From Akkermansiaceae bacterium (GTDB lineage: Bacteria; Verrucomicrobiota; Verrucomicrobiia; Verrucomicrobiales; Akkermansiaceae): a DNA stretch of 40,587 bases. The DNA lies in the NCBI GenBank assembly GCA_903827375.1, contig CAIKHZ010000292.1, forward strand, positions 1-40,587. The letters are read 5' to 3'. Under the pieces are notes generated by a model. That model was not told the DNA's origin, made no database searches, and saw only the letters and a list, made by a program, of their open reading frames with translations. A program made the position numbers and the translations under genes. Shown piece by piece: positions 16,452-24,931 of the stretch; the first letter of the stretch is position 1, and every line of letters starts with the position of its first letter.

Positions 16452-16730
16452 ATGATGCCTGCCATGCCCACCAAAAAGGAACTTCTCGACCTGCAATTCA
16501 TCGAAGCTCGCCACAAGCTCATCGATCTGGCGGCCTTTCTGGATCGCATCGACCGCCATCCCGGCGCGGATGATTTCCGTTACGCCGCGCTGCAAGCCGC
16601 CATCCCTATTCTGCTGAGCGAGCGCCCGGACCGCGCCCGGGGCGTGCTCGACGCCTTGTCCGATCACAGCCACGAACCCATTCCCAAAGCGGCCTTCCAA
16701 GGGGCTCTCGGTGCAGCCCAACCCGGCTGA
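16452..16730 (+). CDS. Conserved small hypothetical protein, first gene of the eboB-eboE operon
   Basis: A 92-residue soluble, mostly helical protein with no cysteine and no signal. FIEARHKLIDLAAFLDRIDR and EPIPKAAFQGALGAAQPG look like conserved ends, and I believe similar small proteins occur in verrucomicrobia and planctomycetes, but I cannot name a function. The gene stops 47 bp before eboB on the same strand and so probably starts this operon. The start could be the ATG at 16464 (MPTKKELLDLQ). It is too short to be the usual EboA. Confidence 0.72.
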   Translation: MMPAMPTKKELLDLQFIEARHKLIDLAAFLDRIDRHPGADDFRYAALQAAIPILLSERPDRARGVLDALSDHSHEPIPKAAFQGALGAAQPG

Positions 16731-16777
16731 TCTTATCATCAATCATTTTGTTTCCATTATTTTAATTGACTCCTAAC

Positions 16778-17572
16778 ATGTACATCGAACCCCACGCCCA
16801 CATGGTCAGCCGGACCACCGACGACTATGAGAAACTTGCCATTGCTGGTTGCGAAGTCTTGTGTGAGCCAGCCTTTTGGGCGGGCTTCGACCGCTCCTCG
16901 CCGGCGGGATTTTTTGATTACTTCCGGCAGTTGACCGACTACGAACCGAAGCGTGCGGCGAAGTACGGCATCAAGCATTATTGTTGGTTGTGCATCAACC
17001 CGAAGGAGGCTGACGATCCGGTGTTTGCACGCGAGGTGATGGCACTTATCCCGCAATTTTTGGATTGCCCGACGGTGCTTGGTATCGGTGAGATCGGCCT
17101 CAACAAAAATACCCGCAATGAACTCGCCATCTTTGAGGAACACGTCCAACTCGCAGTGGACCGCGACCTGCCGATCCTCATCCATACCCCTCACCTCGAG
17201 GATAAGCTTAAGGGCACCCGCCTGATCCTTGAATCCCTCGCAGGTTTTTCCAAGCTCGATCGCGCCAAGGTCATCGTCGATCACGTCGAGGAGCACACGA
17301 TCGCGCAAGTGCTGGACGCCGGCTACTGGGCTGGCATGACGCTCTATCCGCATAGCAAGTGTTCTCCCAATCGTGCCATCGACATGTTAGAGGTGTATGG
17401 CTCTGAGCGTCTGTGGATGAACTCCGCCTGCGATTGGGGCGTGTCTGATCCGCTTGCGGTGCCGCGCTGCATATTGGAGATGAAGAAGCGCCAGCACACT
17501 GCAGCGGCCATCGAACAGATTGTTTATCACAATCCCAGAAAATTCCTCAGCCAGTCGCCACGGTTTGTTTGA
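16778..17572 (+). CDS. eboB: TatD-family metal-dependent hydrolase, EboB-like
   Basis: A 264-residue amidohydrolase-fold protein. Metal ligands can be followed: HxH at H6/H8 (YIEPHAHM), Glu in [12 protein letters not shown], His in LPILIHTPH, His in [10 protein letters not shown] and Asp in NSACDWG. TatD hydrolases include DNases and deacylases; this subgroup is found beside EboE in ebo clusters, which take part in export or traffic of secondary metabolites, for example scytonemin in cyanobacteria. Its own substrate is unknown. The frame opens with a TTG at 16766, but the ATG at 16778 directly before YIEPHAH is the natural start. Three bases separate it from eboE, so the pair is certainly one transcript. 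Confidence 0.87.
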   Translation: MYIEPHAHMVSRTTDDYEKLAIAGCEVLCEPAFWAGFDRSSPAGFFDYFRQLTDYEPKRAAKYGIKHYCWLCINPKEADDPVFAREVMALIPQFLDCPTVLGIGEIGLNKNTRNELAIFEEHVQLAVDRDLPILIHTPHLEDKLKGTRLILESLAGFSKLDRAKVIVDHVEEHTIAQVLDAGYWAGMTLYPHSKCSPNRAIDMLEVYGSERLWMNSACDWGVSDPLAVPRCILEMKKRQHTAAAIEQIVYHNPRKFLSQSPRFV

Positions 17573-17575
17573 CCT

Positions 17576-18739
17576 ATGAAATTTGCCTCCTCCCACCTAT
17601 CCTATTGCACCAATATCCACCCCGCCGAAAGTTGGGAGGAGACGCAGACGATGCTGGCGTCCCATGTGCTGGCGGTGCGCGATCGCTTGCGTGCCAGCGG
17701 CCAACTAGGTGCCGACGAAGCGTTTGCAATCGGCTTGCGCCTGTCGGCTGTAGCGGCGCGTGAGTTGCTGGAAGGCAATCACCTAGGGCGTTTTCGCGAG
17801 TGGCTGGCCGCGACCAACACCTATGTATTCACGATCAACGGGTTTCCCTACGGCAGTTTCCATGGCACGCGGGTGAAGGAGCAGGTGTTTCGGCCCGACT
17901 GGACGGACCCGGCCCGGTTGGAATATACGAAGAACCTTTTCCGCATCCTCGCGGCCATCGCCCGACCTGATATTAGCGCCTCGGTCTCCACGCTGCCGGG
18001 ATCGTTCAAGTCATTCAGTGCGGATGAGTCGATCATCCGCAAGCAACTCATCGAACTGGCCGGTTTCCTCGACAAATTGTCAGATGTGTCCGGCCACGAT
18101 TTTCACCTCGGCCTGGAACCCGAGCCGCTAGGGCATTTTGAGAACACGATAGAAACGGTGACGTTCTTCCAACGCCTCTGCCACCTCGCACCGGATGCCT
18201 CGGCAATCCGGCGGCGCATCGGCCTGAATTACGACGCCTGCCACTTTGCCTTGGAATACGACGACGCCCATGAGGCGTTCAAGCTTTTCGGTTTTGCCGG
18301 TATCCGTATATCGAAGATTCATCTATCCAGCGCACTGGCCTTCGACCCTAACGATCCTGCCGCGATCTCCGCCATCCGCGCATTCAACGAGCCGACGTAT
18401 TTTCATCAGGTATTGCTGCGCCAACCCGATGATTCGATCCGGCGGTTTCAAGACTTGCCGGATTTTTTTCAGGCGGTGGACGACGGCAGTATTCGGGCGG
18501 TGGATTTTCTGGAAGCCCGGGTTCATTTTCACATTCCTCTGGATGCGGAGCCAACCGCACCTCTGCGTTCCACCCGCGGGGAAACCCTGAAAGTGTTGGA
18601 TTGGCACCGCGCCCACCTGGACGCCTGCCAGCATTACGAGATCGAAACCTATACCTGGGGAGTGCTGCCCGGCAGCCTGCAACGACCGGTGACCGAGCAA
18701 ATCGCCGGTGAGTACCAATGGGTTCTAGCGAATGCTTGA
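17576..18739 (+). CDS. eboE: Metabolite traffic protein EboE (xylose-isomerase-like TIM barrel)
   Basis: A 387-residue protein. The N-terminus SSHLSYCTNIHPAESWEE, the segment IGLRLSAVAARELLEG and TINGFPYGSFHG are characteristic of EboE. Acidic and histidine residues at barrel strand ends, such as LGLEPEPLGHFEN, GLNYDACHFALEY and IRISKIHLSSA, match a divalent-metal sugar isomerase/epimerase fold. EboE is one of six proteins (EboA-F) of the ebo cluster, which is linked to transport or maturation of metabolites across the envelope. Only EboB and EboE are present here. It follows eboB by three bases and ends 36 bp from the converging exonuclease gene. Confidence 0.9.
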   Translation: MKFASSHLSYCTNIHPAESWEETQTMLASHVLAVRDRLRASGQLGADEAFAIGLRLSAVAARELLEGNHLGRFREWLAATNTYVFTINGFPYGSFHGTRVKEQVFRPDWTDPARLEYTKNLFRILAAIARPDISASVSTLPGSFKSFSADESIIRKQLIELAGFLDKLSDVSGHDFHLGLEPEPLGHFENTIETVTFFQRLCHLAPDASAIRRRIGLNYDACHFALEYDDAHEAFKLFGFAGIRISKIHLSSALAFDPNDPAAISAIRAFNEPTYFHQVLLRQPDDSIRRFQDLPDFFQAVDDGSIRAVDFLEARVHFHIPLDAEPTAPLRSTRGETLKVLDWHRAHLDACQHYEIETYTWGVLPGSLQRPVTEQIAGEYQWVLANA

Positions 18740-18775
18740 GCCGCGAGTCACTTATTCGCCCCACCTCCAACTATC

Positions 18776-19390
18776 TCAGGCTCGCCGCCGGGCATGCCAG
18801 CGCGAGGTGTCCGGATAGAGGAGAGAACCGAGCGGTTCATCTAGCAGGGAGTGAGTTTGGATGATATGTCCTAGCAAGACAAGAGAAGCCACCGCGTCGA
18901 ACAGCGCGTCGTGCCAGCTGCGCAGGACGACCAATCCTCGGATCTCTTCCGTTAGCCCGTGGACTTCGCAGAGGGCTCCAAGCGAGTGGTCGGCAAGCTC
19001 GGGCCAAGCTGCTCGGGCCAGCAGCAGGGTATCGATCCACGGACCAAAGCCGTGGCCGGGGAAGGCCCGCAGGAAGCGCTTTTCGGTGCCCTTGCCATGA
19101 GCGACGACCACGGCACCGCTGAGCCGGGATTTCACCTCGGGCCAGAGGGCGATGAGCGTGGGTGCCTCGGTTAGGTCAAGCGCGGTGATGCCGTGGACTT
19201 TTTGGGCGGACCAGAGGATCGGCTGGTCGGTATGCAGATAGGAGACGAAGGCATTGGTATGGCCGGTGCTGGCGGACCATGAGGCGAGGCCGATCTGGAC
19301 CGGACTATCAGATTTTCCGCGGGTGGCACCGGCCGATTCAAAATCGATGGCGGTGAATCTGGAGTTGTGGATGAGGTGTTCGGGAGTCAT
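18776..19390 (-). CDS. DEDDh 3'-5' exonuclease (DnaQ/RNase T-like)
   Basis: A 204-residue stand-alone exonuclease domain. Exo I is FTAIDFESAG with D16 and E18. Exo III is SWHDALFDAVA with H160 and D165, the DEDDh arrangement. Exo II is unusual: where most members have NxxxFD, this protein has VVAHGKGTEKRFL, so Glu103 stands where the catalytic Asp is expected. That is a conservative change and probably still metal-binding. The role is likely DNA or RNA 3'-end trimming or repair; it is not the polymerase III subunit by size or context. It is divergent from the rhamnosidase gene and converges on eboE. Confidence 0.87.
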   Translation of the reverse strand: MTPEHLIHNSRFTAIDFESAGATRGKSDSPVQIGLASWSASTGHTNAFVSYLHTDQPILWSAQKVHGITALDLTEAPTLIALWPEVKSRLSGAVVVAHGKGTEKRFLRAFPGHGFGPWIDTLLLARAAWPELADHSLGALCEVHGLTEEIRGLVVLRSWHDALFDAVASLVLLGHIIQTHSLLDEPLGSLLYPDTSRWHARRRA

Positions 19391-19405
19391 TCGTGAAGAA
19401 GAAGT

Positions 19406-19496
19406 GTTTCGGTTGCCGTGTTATGGCTCGGTGTTTCGGTAAGAGAAGAGTGAAAGAACGGTCCGTAGCGATTGATCCTTTCTTTCTAACCGAAAC
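19406..19496. promoter_or_regulatory. GTTTCGGT repeats in the exonuclease/rhamnosidase divergent gap
   Basis: GTTTCGGT occurs at 19406-19413 and 19433-19440 (within an exact 10-bp GTGTTTCGGT direct repeat), and its inverse ACCGAAAC at 19489-19496. The spacing on the rhamnosidase side could suit an operator, but no regulator gene is adjacent. The rest of the 222-bp gap shows nothing recognisable. Confidence 0.3.
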
Positions 19497-19612
19497 GCTG
19501 AAACGTCGAACCACGTTCCGTAAGCCGATACTAGGCTGGGCATGCCCGTTGCCGCCAGGGTTGGGCGCCGATATGGGCGGAAGCGCTTGCCATACCGCTG
19601 GGATCTGCCATC

Positions 19613-22369
19613 ATGTCGGCTATGACAACTGGCTTGGCAATCATGATTTTTCTAGCAGGCGTAGCGGCTGCAACCGGTGCCCTCAACGTGACCGGCGGCA
19701 ATTGCGAACAGCGGACCTGCCCGCTAGGCATTGATGTGCCCGATCCTCGCCTCGCTTGGACCCTCGACTCTGCCCGGCGCGGCGAACGGCAAACAGCCTA
19801 TCAAGTATTGGCTGCCAGCGATCCAGCGCTGCTTGCCAGCGGCCAGCCCGACCTCTGGGACAGCGGCAAGGTGGCTGGCGAAAGCTCGCTCGGCAAGGTT
19901 TATGCGGGCAAGCCGTTAGGCGCAGGCCAGCGCGTATGGTGGCAGGTGCGGGTGTGGGATCGGGCCGGCGAGCCTGGCCCATACGGCCCGGCACAATGGT
20001 GGGAGATGGCCCTATTGGCACCTGCTGACTGGCATGGCAAGTGGCTTTCTGACGGCCGTGCGCTGCCGCAAAAGGATGAGGATTTTTATGCCCCGGCACC
20101 GGCTCCGCTGTTTCGCAAGGGTTTCAAGACCACTGGCCCGATCAAGCGCGCTCGTCTTCACATTGCGGGTTTGGGATATCATGAACTGCGCATCAACGGC
20201 CGCAAGGTCGGCGACCACATGTTGGATCCGGGCTGGACTTCTTACGACAAGCGAGTGCTCTATGTCACCCATGATGTCACGGCCCTGCTTCACGAGGGCG
20301 ACAACGCTCTGGGCGTGATGCTCGGCAATGGTTGGTTCAATCCCCTGCCGTTGAAGTTGTGGGGCCACCTGAACCTGCGCGAACACCTCGCCGTTGGCCG
20401 CCCGCGCGTCATCGTCCAATTGAATATTGATTATGCCGATGGCAGCAGTGCACAAGTCGTCACTGACGAAACGTGGCGCACGACAGACGGCCCGGTCACC
20501 CACAACAGTATCTATCTGGGCGAGGTGTACGACGCCCGCAAGGAGTTGGGCGGATGGGACGTTCCCGGTTTTGACGACCATGCCTGGCGCATCCCGACCC
20601 TTGAAACCGCGCCGCTCGGAAGTTTGCGGGCTCAGTCCCTGCCGCCTGTCCGCGTCACCGAGGAAATCCCCGCCGTCAAGCTAACTGAGCCAAGCCCCGG
20701 TGTCTTTGTGTACGACTTTGGCCAAAATTTCACCGGGCTGGTGTGCCTGCGTTTGCAGGCGGCGGCCGGCACCCAACTCATCATGCGCTACGGTGAACTG
20801 GTCCACTCGGACGGCTCGCTCAACCCAATGACCAGTGTCTGCGGCCAAATCAAGAGCGGCCCCGGTAAAAACGTCGGCGGCCCCGGTTCCCCGCCCATCG
20901 CCTGGCAGAGCGACACCTATATTGCCAAAGGCGGCGGAGAGGAAACCTATACCCCACATTTCACCTTCCACGCCTTTCGCTATCTCGAACTCACCGGCCT
21001 GCCCAAGGCTCCGCCCCTTGCCGCCCTCACCGGCCTGCGCTTGCACAGCGACGTCGCCAGCGCTGGCTCATTCAGTTGTTCTAACGAGCGTTTCAACCGC
21101 ATCCAGCAAATGTGCCGCCGCACGTTTGTTTCCAATCTCATCAGTGTGCAGTCGGACTGCCCGCATCGTGAGCGACTCGGCTACGGCGGCGATATCGTCG
21201 CCACCAGCGAGGCGCTTTTGTATAACTTCGACATGGCAACTTTCTATCAAAAATGTGTGCGCGACTGGGCGGACAGTGTTCGGCCCGATGGCATGCTCAC
21301 CGACACTGCGCCTTTTGCCGGCATCGACTACTGTGGCGTTGGCTGGGCGATGGCCCAGCCGTTGCTCGTATCCCAGCTCTACCGCTATCATGGTGACCGC
21401 CGCCTGTTGGAGGAACAATATGCGATCGCTCGCCGCTGGCTGTTGTTAGTTGCAGGGCAAAATCCCGGTGGTATCATCAAGGATGGTCTTGGCGACCACG
21501 AGAGTCTGGTGCCAGCACCCGTGCCGCCACTGGTTACACCGCTTTTCTATCAATCCGCAAAAATCCTAGCCGGCATGGCCAGCAGTCTCGGCCTTACCGC
21601 CGATGTCACCCGCTTCAACGAGTTAGCCGATCACATCAGGCAAGCCTATCAACACGAACTACTCGATCCAAAAACCGGTGTCGCTGGTTCCGGCAGTCAG
21701 GCATGCCAAGCCATCGCGTTGTACTCAGGCTTGGTGCCTGAGTCGCTCCGGTCACTGGCACTCAAGTGCTTGGTTGAGGATATTCACGGCCAGCAGAAGG
21801 GGCATCTAACTACTGGTATTGCCGGCACCAAGTTCATGTTCGACGCGCTTTCTAGCAACCATCGAGCGGACCTTGCGTTCACCATTGCGAACCAAGCTGA
21901 TTTCCCGGGCTGGGGCTGGATGTTAGATAATGGTGCCACCACTCTTTGGGAACATTGGGCCGGCAGCGATAACACATATTCCAACAACCATCCGATGTTT
22001 GGTTCCATCAGCCAGTGGTTTTTCAACTGCCTCGGTGGCATCCGCCCGGCCGACGCGGCCGTTGGCTTCGACAAAATCCTCATCGCCCCTCAGCCCGTCG
22101 GGGACCTGCAGTGGGTGAAAGCCACGTATCAATCGGCCCGCGGCCCGGTCACCAGCGAGTGGAAAAAAGTTGATCAGTCTTTTGAGTTGCATGTGGTGGT
22201 GCCGTTTGGCGCTGAGGCCACGGTATTTATTCCGGCCAAGGAGGCCGCCCATGTAACGGAAGGCGGCCAGCCGGCTGCCCAGGTCGAGGGCGTGCATTTC
22301 CAGCGCATGGATCACGGTGCAGCCGTCTTTGGTGTGGGTGGTGGCAGCTATGATTTCGTGAGCCCTTGA
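19613..22369 (+). CDS. Alpha-L-rhamnosidase, glycoside hydrolase family 78
   Basis: A 918-residue exported enzyme releasing terminal alpha-L-rhamnose from polysaccharides or glycosides. Order: signal peptide (1 to about 23), Ig-like domain (about 25-130, CPLGIDVPDPRLAWTL), the rhamnosidase N-terminal beta domain (about 160-330, RARLHIAGLGYHELRING and LDPGWTSYDKRVLY), a concanavalin-like domain (about 345-460), the (alpha/alpha)6 catalytic barrel (about 485-820) and a C-terminal beta domain. Catalytic landmarks: DCPHRERLGYGGD from Asp515 with general acid Glu520, and the second acid Glu780 in TLWEHWAGSDN. Both are intact. It stands alone with no transporter or rhamnose catabolic genes beside it; it converges on the flavoprotein gene. 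The nearby SGNH esterase giant may act on the same class of polymer. Confidence 0.95.
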   Translation: MSAMTTGLAIMIFLAGVAAATGALNVTGGNCEQRTCPLGIDVPDPRLAWTLDSARRGERQTAYQVLAASDPALLASGQPDLWDSGKVAGESSLGKVYAGKPLGAGQRVWWQVRVWDRAGEPGPYGPAQWWEMALLAPADWHGKWLSDGRALPQKDEDFYAPAPAPLFRKGFKTTGPIKRARLHIAGLGYHELRINGRKVGDHMLDPGWTSYDKRVLYVTHDVTALLHEGDNALGVMLGNGWFNPLPLKLWGHLNLREHLAVGRPRVIVQLNIDYADGSSAQVVTDETWRTTDGPVTHNSIYLGEVYDARKELGGWDVPGFDDHAWRIPTLETAPLGSLRAQSLPPVRVTEEIPAVKLTEPSPGVFVYDFGQNFTGLVCLRLQAAAGTQLIMRYGELVHSDGSLNPMTSVCGQIKSGPGKNVGGPGSPPIAWQSDTYIAKGGGEETYTPHFTFHAFRYLELTGLPKAPPLAALTGLRLHSDVASAGSFSCSNERFNRIQQMCRRTFVSNLISVQSDCPHRERLGYGGDIVATSEALLYNFDMATFYQKCVRDWADSVRPDGMLTDTAPFAGIDYCGVGWAMAQPLLVSQLYRYHGDRRLLEEQYAIARRWLLLVAGQNPGGIIKDGLGDHESLVPAPVPPLVTPLFYQSAKILAGMASSLGLTADVTRFNELADHIRQAYQHELLDPKTGVAGSGSQACQAIALYSGLVPESLRSLALKCLVEDIHGQQKGHLTTGIAGTKFMFDALSSNHRADLAFTIANQADFPGWGWMLDNGATTLWEHWAGSDNTYSNNHPMFGSISQWFFNCLGGIRPADAAVGFDKILIAPQPVGDLQWVKATYQSARGPVTSEWKKVDQSFELHVVVPFGAEATVFIPAKEAAHVTEGGQPAAQVEGVHFQRMDHGAAVFGVGGGSYDFVSP

Positions 22370-22415
22370 TCGCGACCCAGGGCGATGCCCCACAATCTTT
22401 AAGTTAGTTGGGAGT

Positions 22416-23660
22416 TCACCGGTTGGCGATGGCGGTGGCGGCAACGTGGGCCGTGGTCCATGCCGCTTGAAAGTTGAAACCACCGGTGATGCCATCGATG
22501 TCAATGCACTCACCTGTGAAATACAGGCCGGGTATCACGCGGCTTTGCATCGTCTGGAAGTCGATGGATTTGCGGTCGATCCCCCCGGCTGTGACGAACT
22601 CATCCTTGTTGGTGGTTTTGCCGGTAACCTCGAAGCGCGAGGATTTCAACGCATCTAGCAGACGTTGGCTCGCTGCCTTTGGCAACTGGCCCCAAGTGGC
22701 TTGGTCCGCGACGTCACAACAAGCGACCATGCGTTCCCACAGGCGTCGAGGAATGGGTGAAATCGGCGTGTTTCGAACGAGTTTAGCCCCTTGGGAGTGA
22801 CGGATCTCGGCGAAGCGTGCCACAAGTTCTGACGGCTTTAACTCGGGCAACCAATCGATGGTGACGGGGAAATGGTGATTGGTATCTGCCATGGGGCGGG
22901 CGTCCCAGGCGGAAAGCCGCAGGATGGCGGGCCCGCTGAAACCCCGGTGAGTGATGAGCAGGGGGCCATGCTGGGCGGGGTGGCCCCCGGTGCGACGGAC
23001 CGCAACTCTCGGATGCGCGACGCCCGCCAAGTCGGTGATTCGGCGGTCGCTAACATTGAATGCAAAGAGCGATGGCACCAGCGCGGCGATGGGTTGCTCT
23101 AGGGCCGTGAGCTGTTGGAGCAGCGGGCTGCCATTGAGCGAACCAGCAGCCAGGCAAACTGTGTGCGCCTCCACCGGTTCCGCCAGATGTGCAAAGTTTA
23201 GCGAAAAACCGCCGGATTTGAGCCGGTTGATGCCGGTTAGAAAATGATTTTGATAGACCGGGATATTCAACTTGGCAGCGCGATCCAGAAAACAGCGGAT
23301 GATGGTCTGCGCGGAATCCGTGTTAGGGAACATCCGCCCGTCCGGCTCGGTCTTGAGGATGACTCCGAAGCGCTTGAACCAAGCGACGGTATCTGCGGGT
23401 TGCCAGTGGTGGAATGCGCCGAGCAATTCACGGGCACCGCGGGGGTAATATTTGGCCAGCTCGCGAGGATCGAAACAGGCGTGGGTCACGTTGCAGCGAC
23501 CGCCACCGGAGATGCGGACTTTTTGGAGGACTTGAGCGCTTTTTTCAAAGATGGCGACCCGCTTGCCTGCCGCCAGATCTGCAAATTGAAGCGCCGTGAA
23601 GAACCCGGACGCACCACCGCCGATAACGGCTAGATCAAGGGGGTTCGGGCGGTTGCTCAT
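22416..23660 (-). CDS. NAD(P)/FAD-dependent oxidoreductase, BaiN/HI0933 family
   Basis: A 414-residue flavoprotein. The FAD-binding GxGxxG is LAVIGGGASGFFTA at the N-terminus, followed by FEKSAQVLQKVRISGGGRCNVTHA, the defining motif of the HI0933/BaiN family. The C-terminal motif FVTAGGID...FTGECIDIDGITGGFNFQAAW closes the FAD site. Family members are widespread and mostly uncharacterised; a few reduce bile-acid or related enones, so no substrate is assigned. The ATG at 23660 (MSNRPNPLDL) places the Rossmann motif normally; the 23-residue upstream extension to 23729 is unlikely. The start lies very close to the divergent methyltransferase gene, so the two promoters must overlap. Confidence 0.93.
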   Translation of the reverse strand: MSNRPNPLDLAVIGGGASGFFTALQFADLAAGKRVAIFEKSAQVLQKVRISGGGRCNVTHACFDPRELAKYYPRGARELLGAFHHWQPADTVAWFKRFGVILKTEPDGRMFPNTDSAQTIIRCFLDRAAKLNIPVYQNHFLTGINRLKSGGFSLNFAHLAEPVEAHTVCLAAGSLNGSPLLQQLTALEQPIAALVPSLFAFNVSDRRITDLAGVAHPRVAVRRTGGHPAQHGPLLITHRGFSGPAILRLSAWDARPMADTNHHFPVTIDWLPELKPSELVARFAEIRHSQGAKLVRNTPISPIPRRLWERMVACCDVADQATWGQLPKAASQRLLDALKSSRFEVTGKTTNKDEFVTAGGIDRKSIDFQTMQSRVIPGLYFTGECIDIDGITGGFNFQAAWTTAHVAATAIANR

Positions 23661-23675
23661 GGCCTCAACCTGCGC

Positions 23676-24746
23676 TTGGTGGCTGCCGCTGGAAAGCACA
23701 AAGTTGAGATTGGTCTTGCTGGCAAGCATGAGTATTTCCAGTCTCAGCGGACCGTGAACCCTATCGAATCCGAGTATGTTTTCGCCCTCTGCAACCCGGG
23801 GTCCGAGAAGGCGCTGAAGCTCGAAATCGAATTGATGGCCCTCGGGTGGCGCCCCAGCTATCAGCGCAGGGGCTTTGTGACCTTTAAGGCTGACGCGCCA
23901 TTTGCATTCGCTTCGCTCACCGCTGAGATCGCTTGTGCCAGGCGCCTGTGTCTTTCGCTAGGTAAATCGCCGACCCAGGAGGAGGCACTCCGGCGCGTCC
24001 GTTCGGCTTCGTTGATTCACCATGCCCGTTACTTCGAGCGCAGGATGCAGGGTCTTCCCTGCGCGGCCAGCCCAAAGCCCGGCGATCTAATCGGCACGGT
24101 GGTGGAACTCGGACCCACGGAATTTTGGGCGGGCCTGCACCGTCATGCGCCGTTTCTCAGTCCGGATCCAGCAGGGGATTCGGGCACCGTCATGCCCCTG
24201 GAATCTCCTTCCCGGGCATGGCTCAAATTGGAGGAAGCCCTGCGGTTTTTTGCGTTGCCACTCACCTCGGCAGATATCGTCGTGGAGCTCGGCTGTGCTC
24301 CCGGCGGTGTCGTCTTCGCGCTCTTGCAACGCGGAATTTCCTCCATTGGCATCGACCCCGCAAAAATGGCCGAGATCGTCTTCGCTTCTTCTGTCTCTAA
24401 CCGATCGGAGGTCCCGCCTAACAAGCCGTGGTTTTTCCACTGTCGAAAACCCGCTGCCCTTGCCAGCAAGCGCGACCTCGGACAGGGCGTGAGCTGGTTC
24501 ATGTCCGACATGAATCAGTCGCCCGAGGTGGTGCTCAAGGAATGCGCCCGGTTCTGCAAGATGGCTCCGAGCATCCGTGGCGTTTTGATCACCCTAAAAC
24601 TCACCGATCTGCTCCAGGTCAAGGACAAGGCGATATGGTTCGCTTTCCTAGCGGACATGGGCTTCGCCACCATCCGCTTGCAGCAGTTTAGTGTCCATCA
24701 CAAGGAGTTTGCACTGCTCGCCATCGACCCATCTGTCTCCAAATAA
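23676..24746 (+). CDS. RlmM/FtsJ-like SAM-dependent 2'-O-methyltransferase
   Basis: Up to 356 residues. The N-terminal half is a THUMP-like RNA-binding region (YVFALCNPGSEKALKLEIE). The C-terminal half is an FtsJ-type Rossmann domain with SAM motif VELGCAPGGVVFALL. The catalytic K-D-K-E tetrad of 2'-O-methyltransferases can be traced: Lys in RAWLKLEEAL, Asp in FMSDMNQ, Lys in LITLKLTD and Glu in HHKEFALLA. RlmM of gamma-proteobacteria modifies 23S rRNA C2498 and has this architecture; the exact target here is not proven. The start is uncertain: ATG 23676 gives an atypical 26-residue leader, while GTG 23754 (VNPIESEYVF) matches the family N-terminus better. From 24747 to 24931 nothing is recognised. 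Confidence 0.83.
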   Translation: MVAAAGKHKVEIGLAGKHEYFQSQRTVNPIESEYVFALCNPGSEKALKLEIELMALGWRPSYQRRGFVTFKADAPFAFASLTAEIACARRLCLSLGKSPTQEEALRRVRSASLIHHARYFERRMQGLPCAASPKPGDLIGTVVELGPTEFWAGLHRHAPFLSPDPAGDSGTVMPLESPSRAWLKLEEALRFFALPLTSADIVVELGCAPGGVVFALLQRGISSIGIDPAKMAEIVFASSVSNRSEVPPNKPWFFHCRKPAALASKRDLGQGVSWFMSDMNQSPEVVLKECARFCKMAPSIRGVLITLKLTDLLQVKDKAIWFAFLADMGFATIRLQQFSVHHKEFALLAIDPSVSK

Positions 24747-24931
24747 GGGCGTGTTTGCAGTGCAGGCTCAAGACTCGTGCCATGACCAGGGCCGCCGCAC
24801 CGATCCGCAGAACTCAGTGTTCGACCTCCCTTTCGACAACGGAGCAAGCAAGTCAGATTCCCTAACTGTCGGCTGTGGGCGGATTGCAATGCCTCAAATA
24901 AATGTTACCGTGCGAGGACTGACCCCATCGG

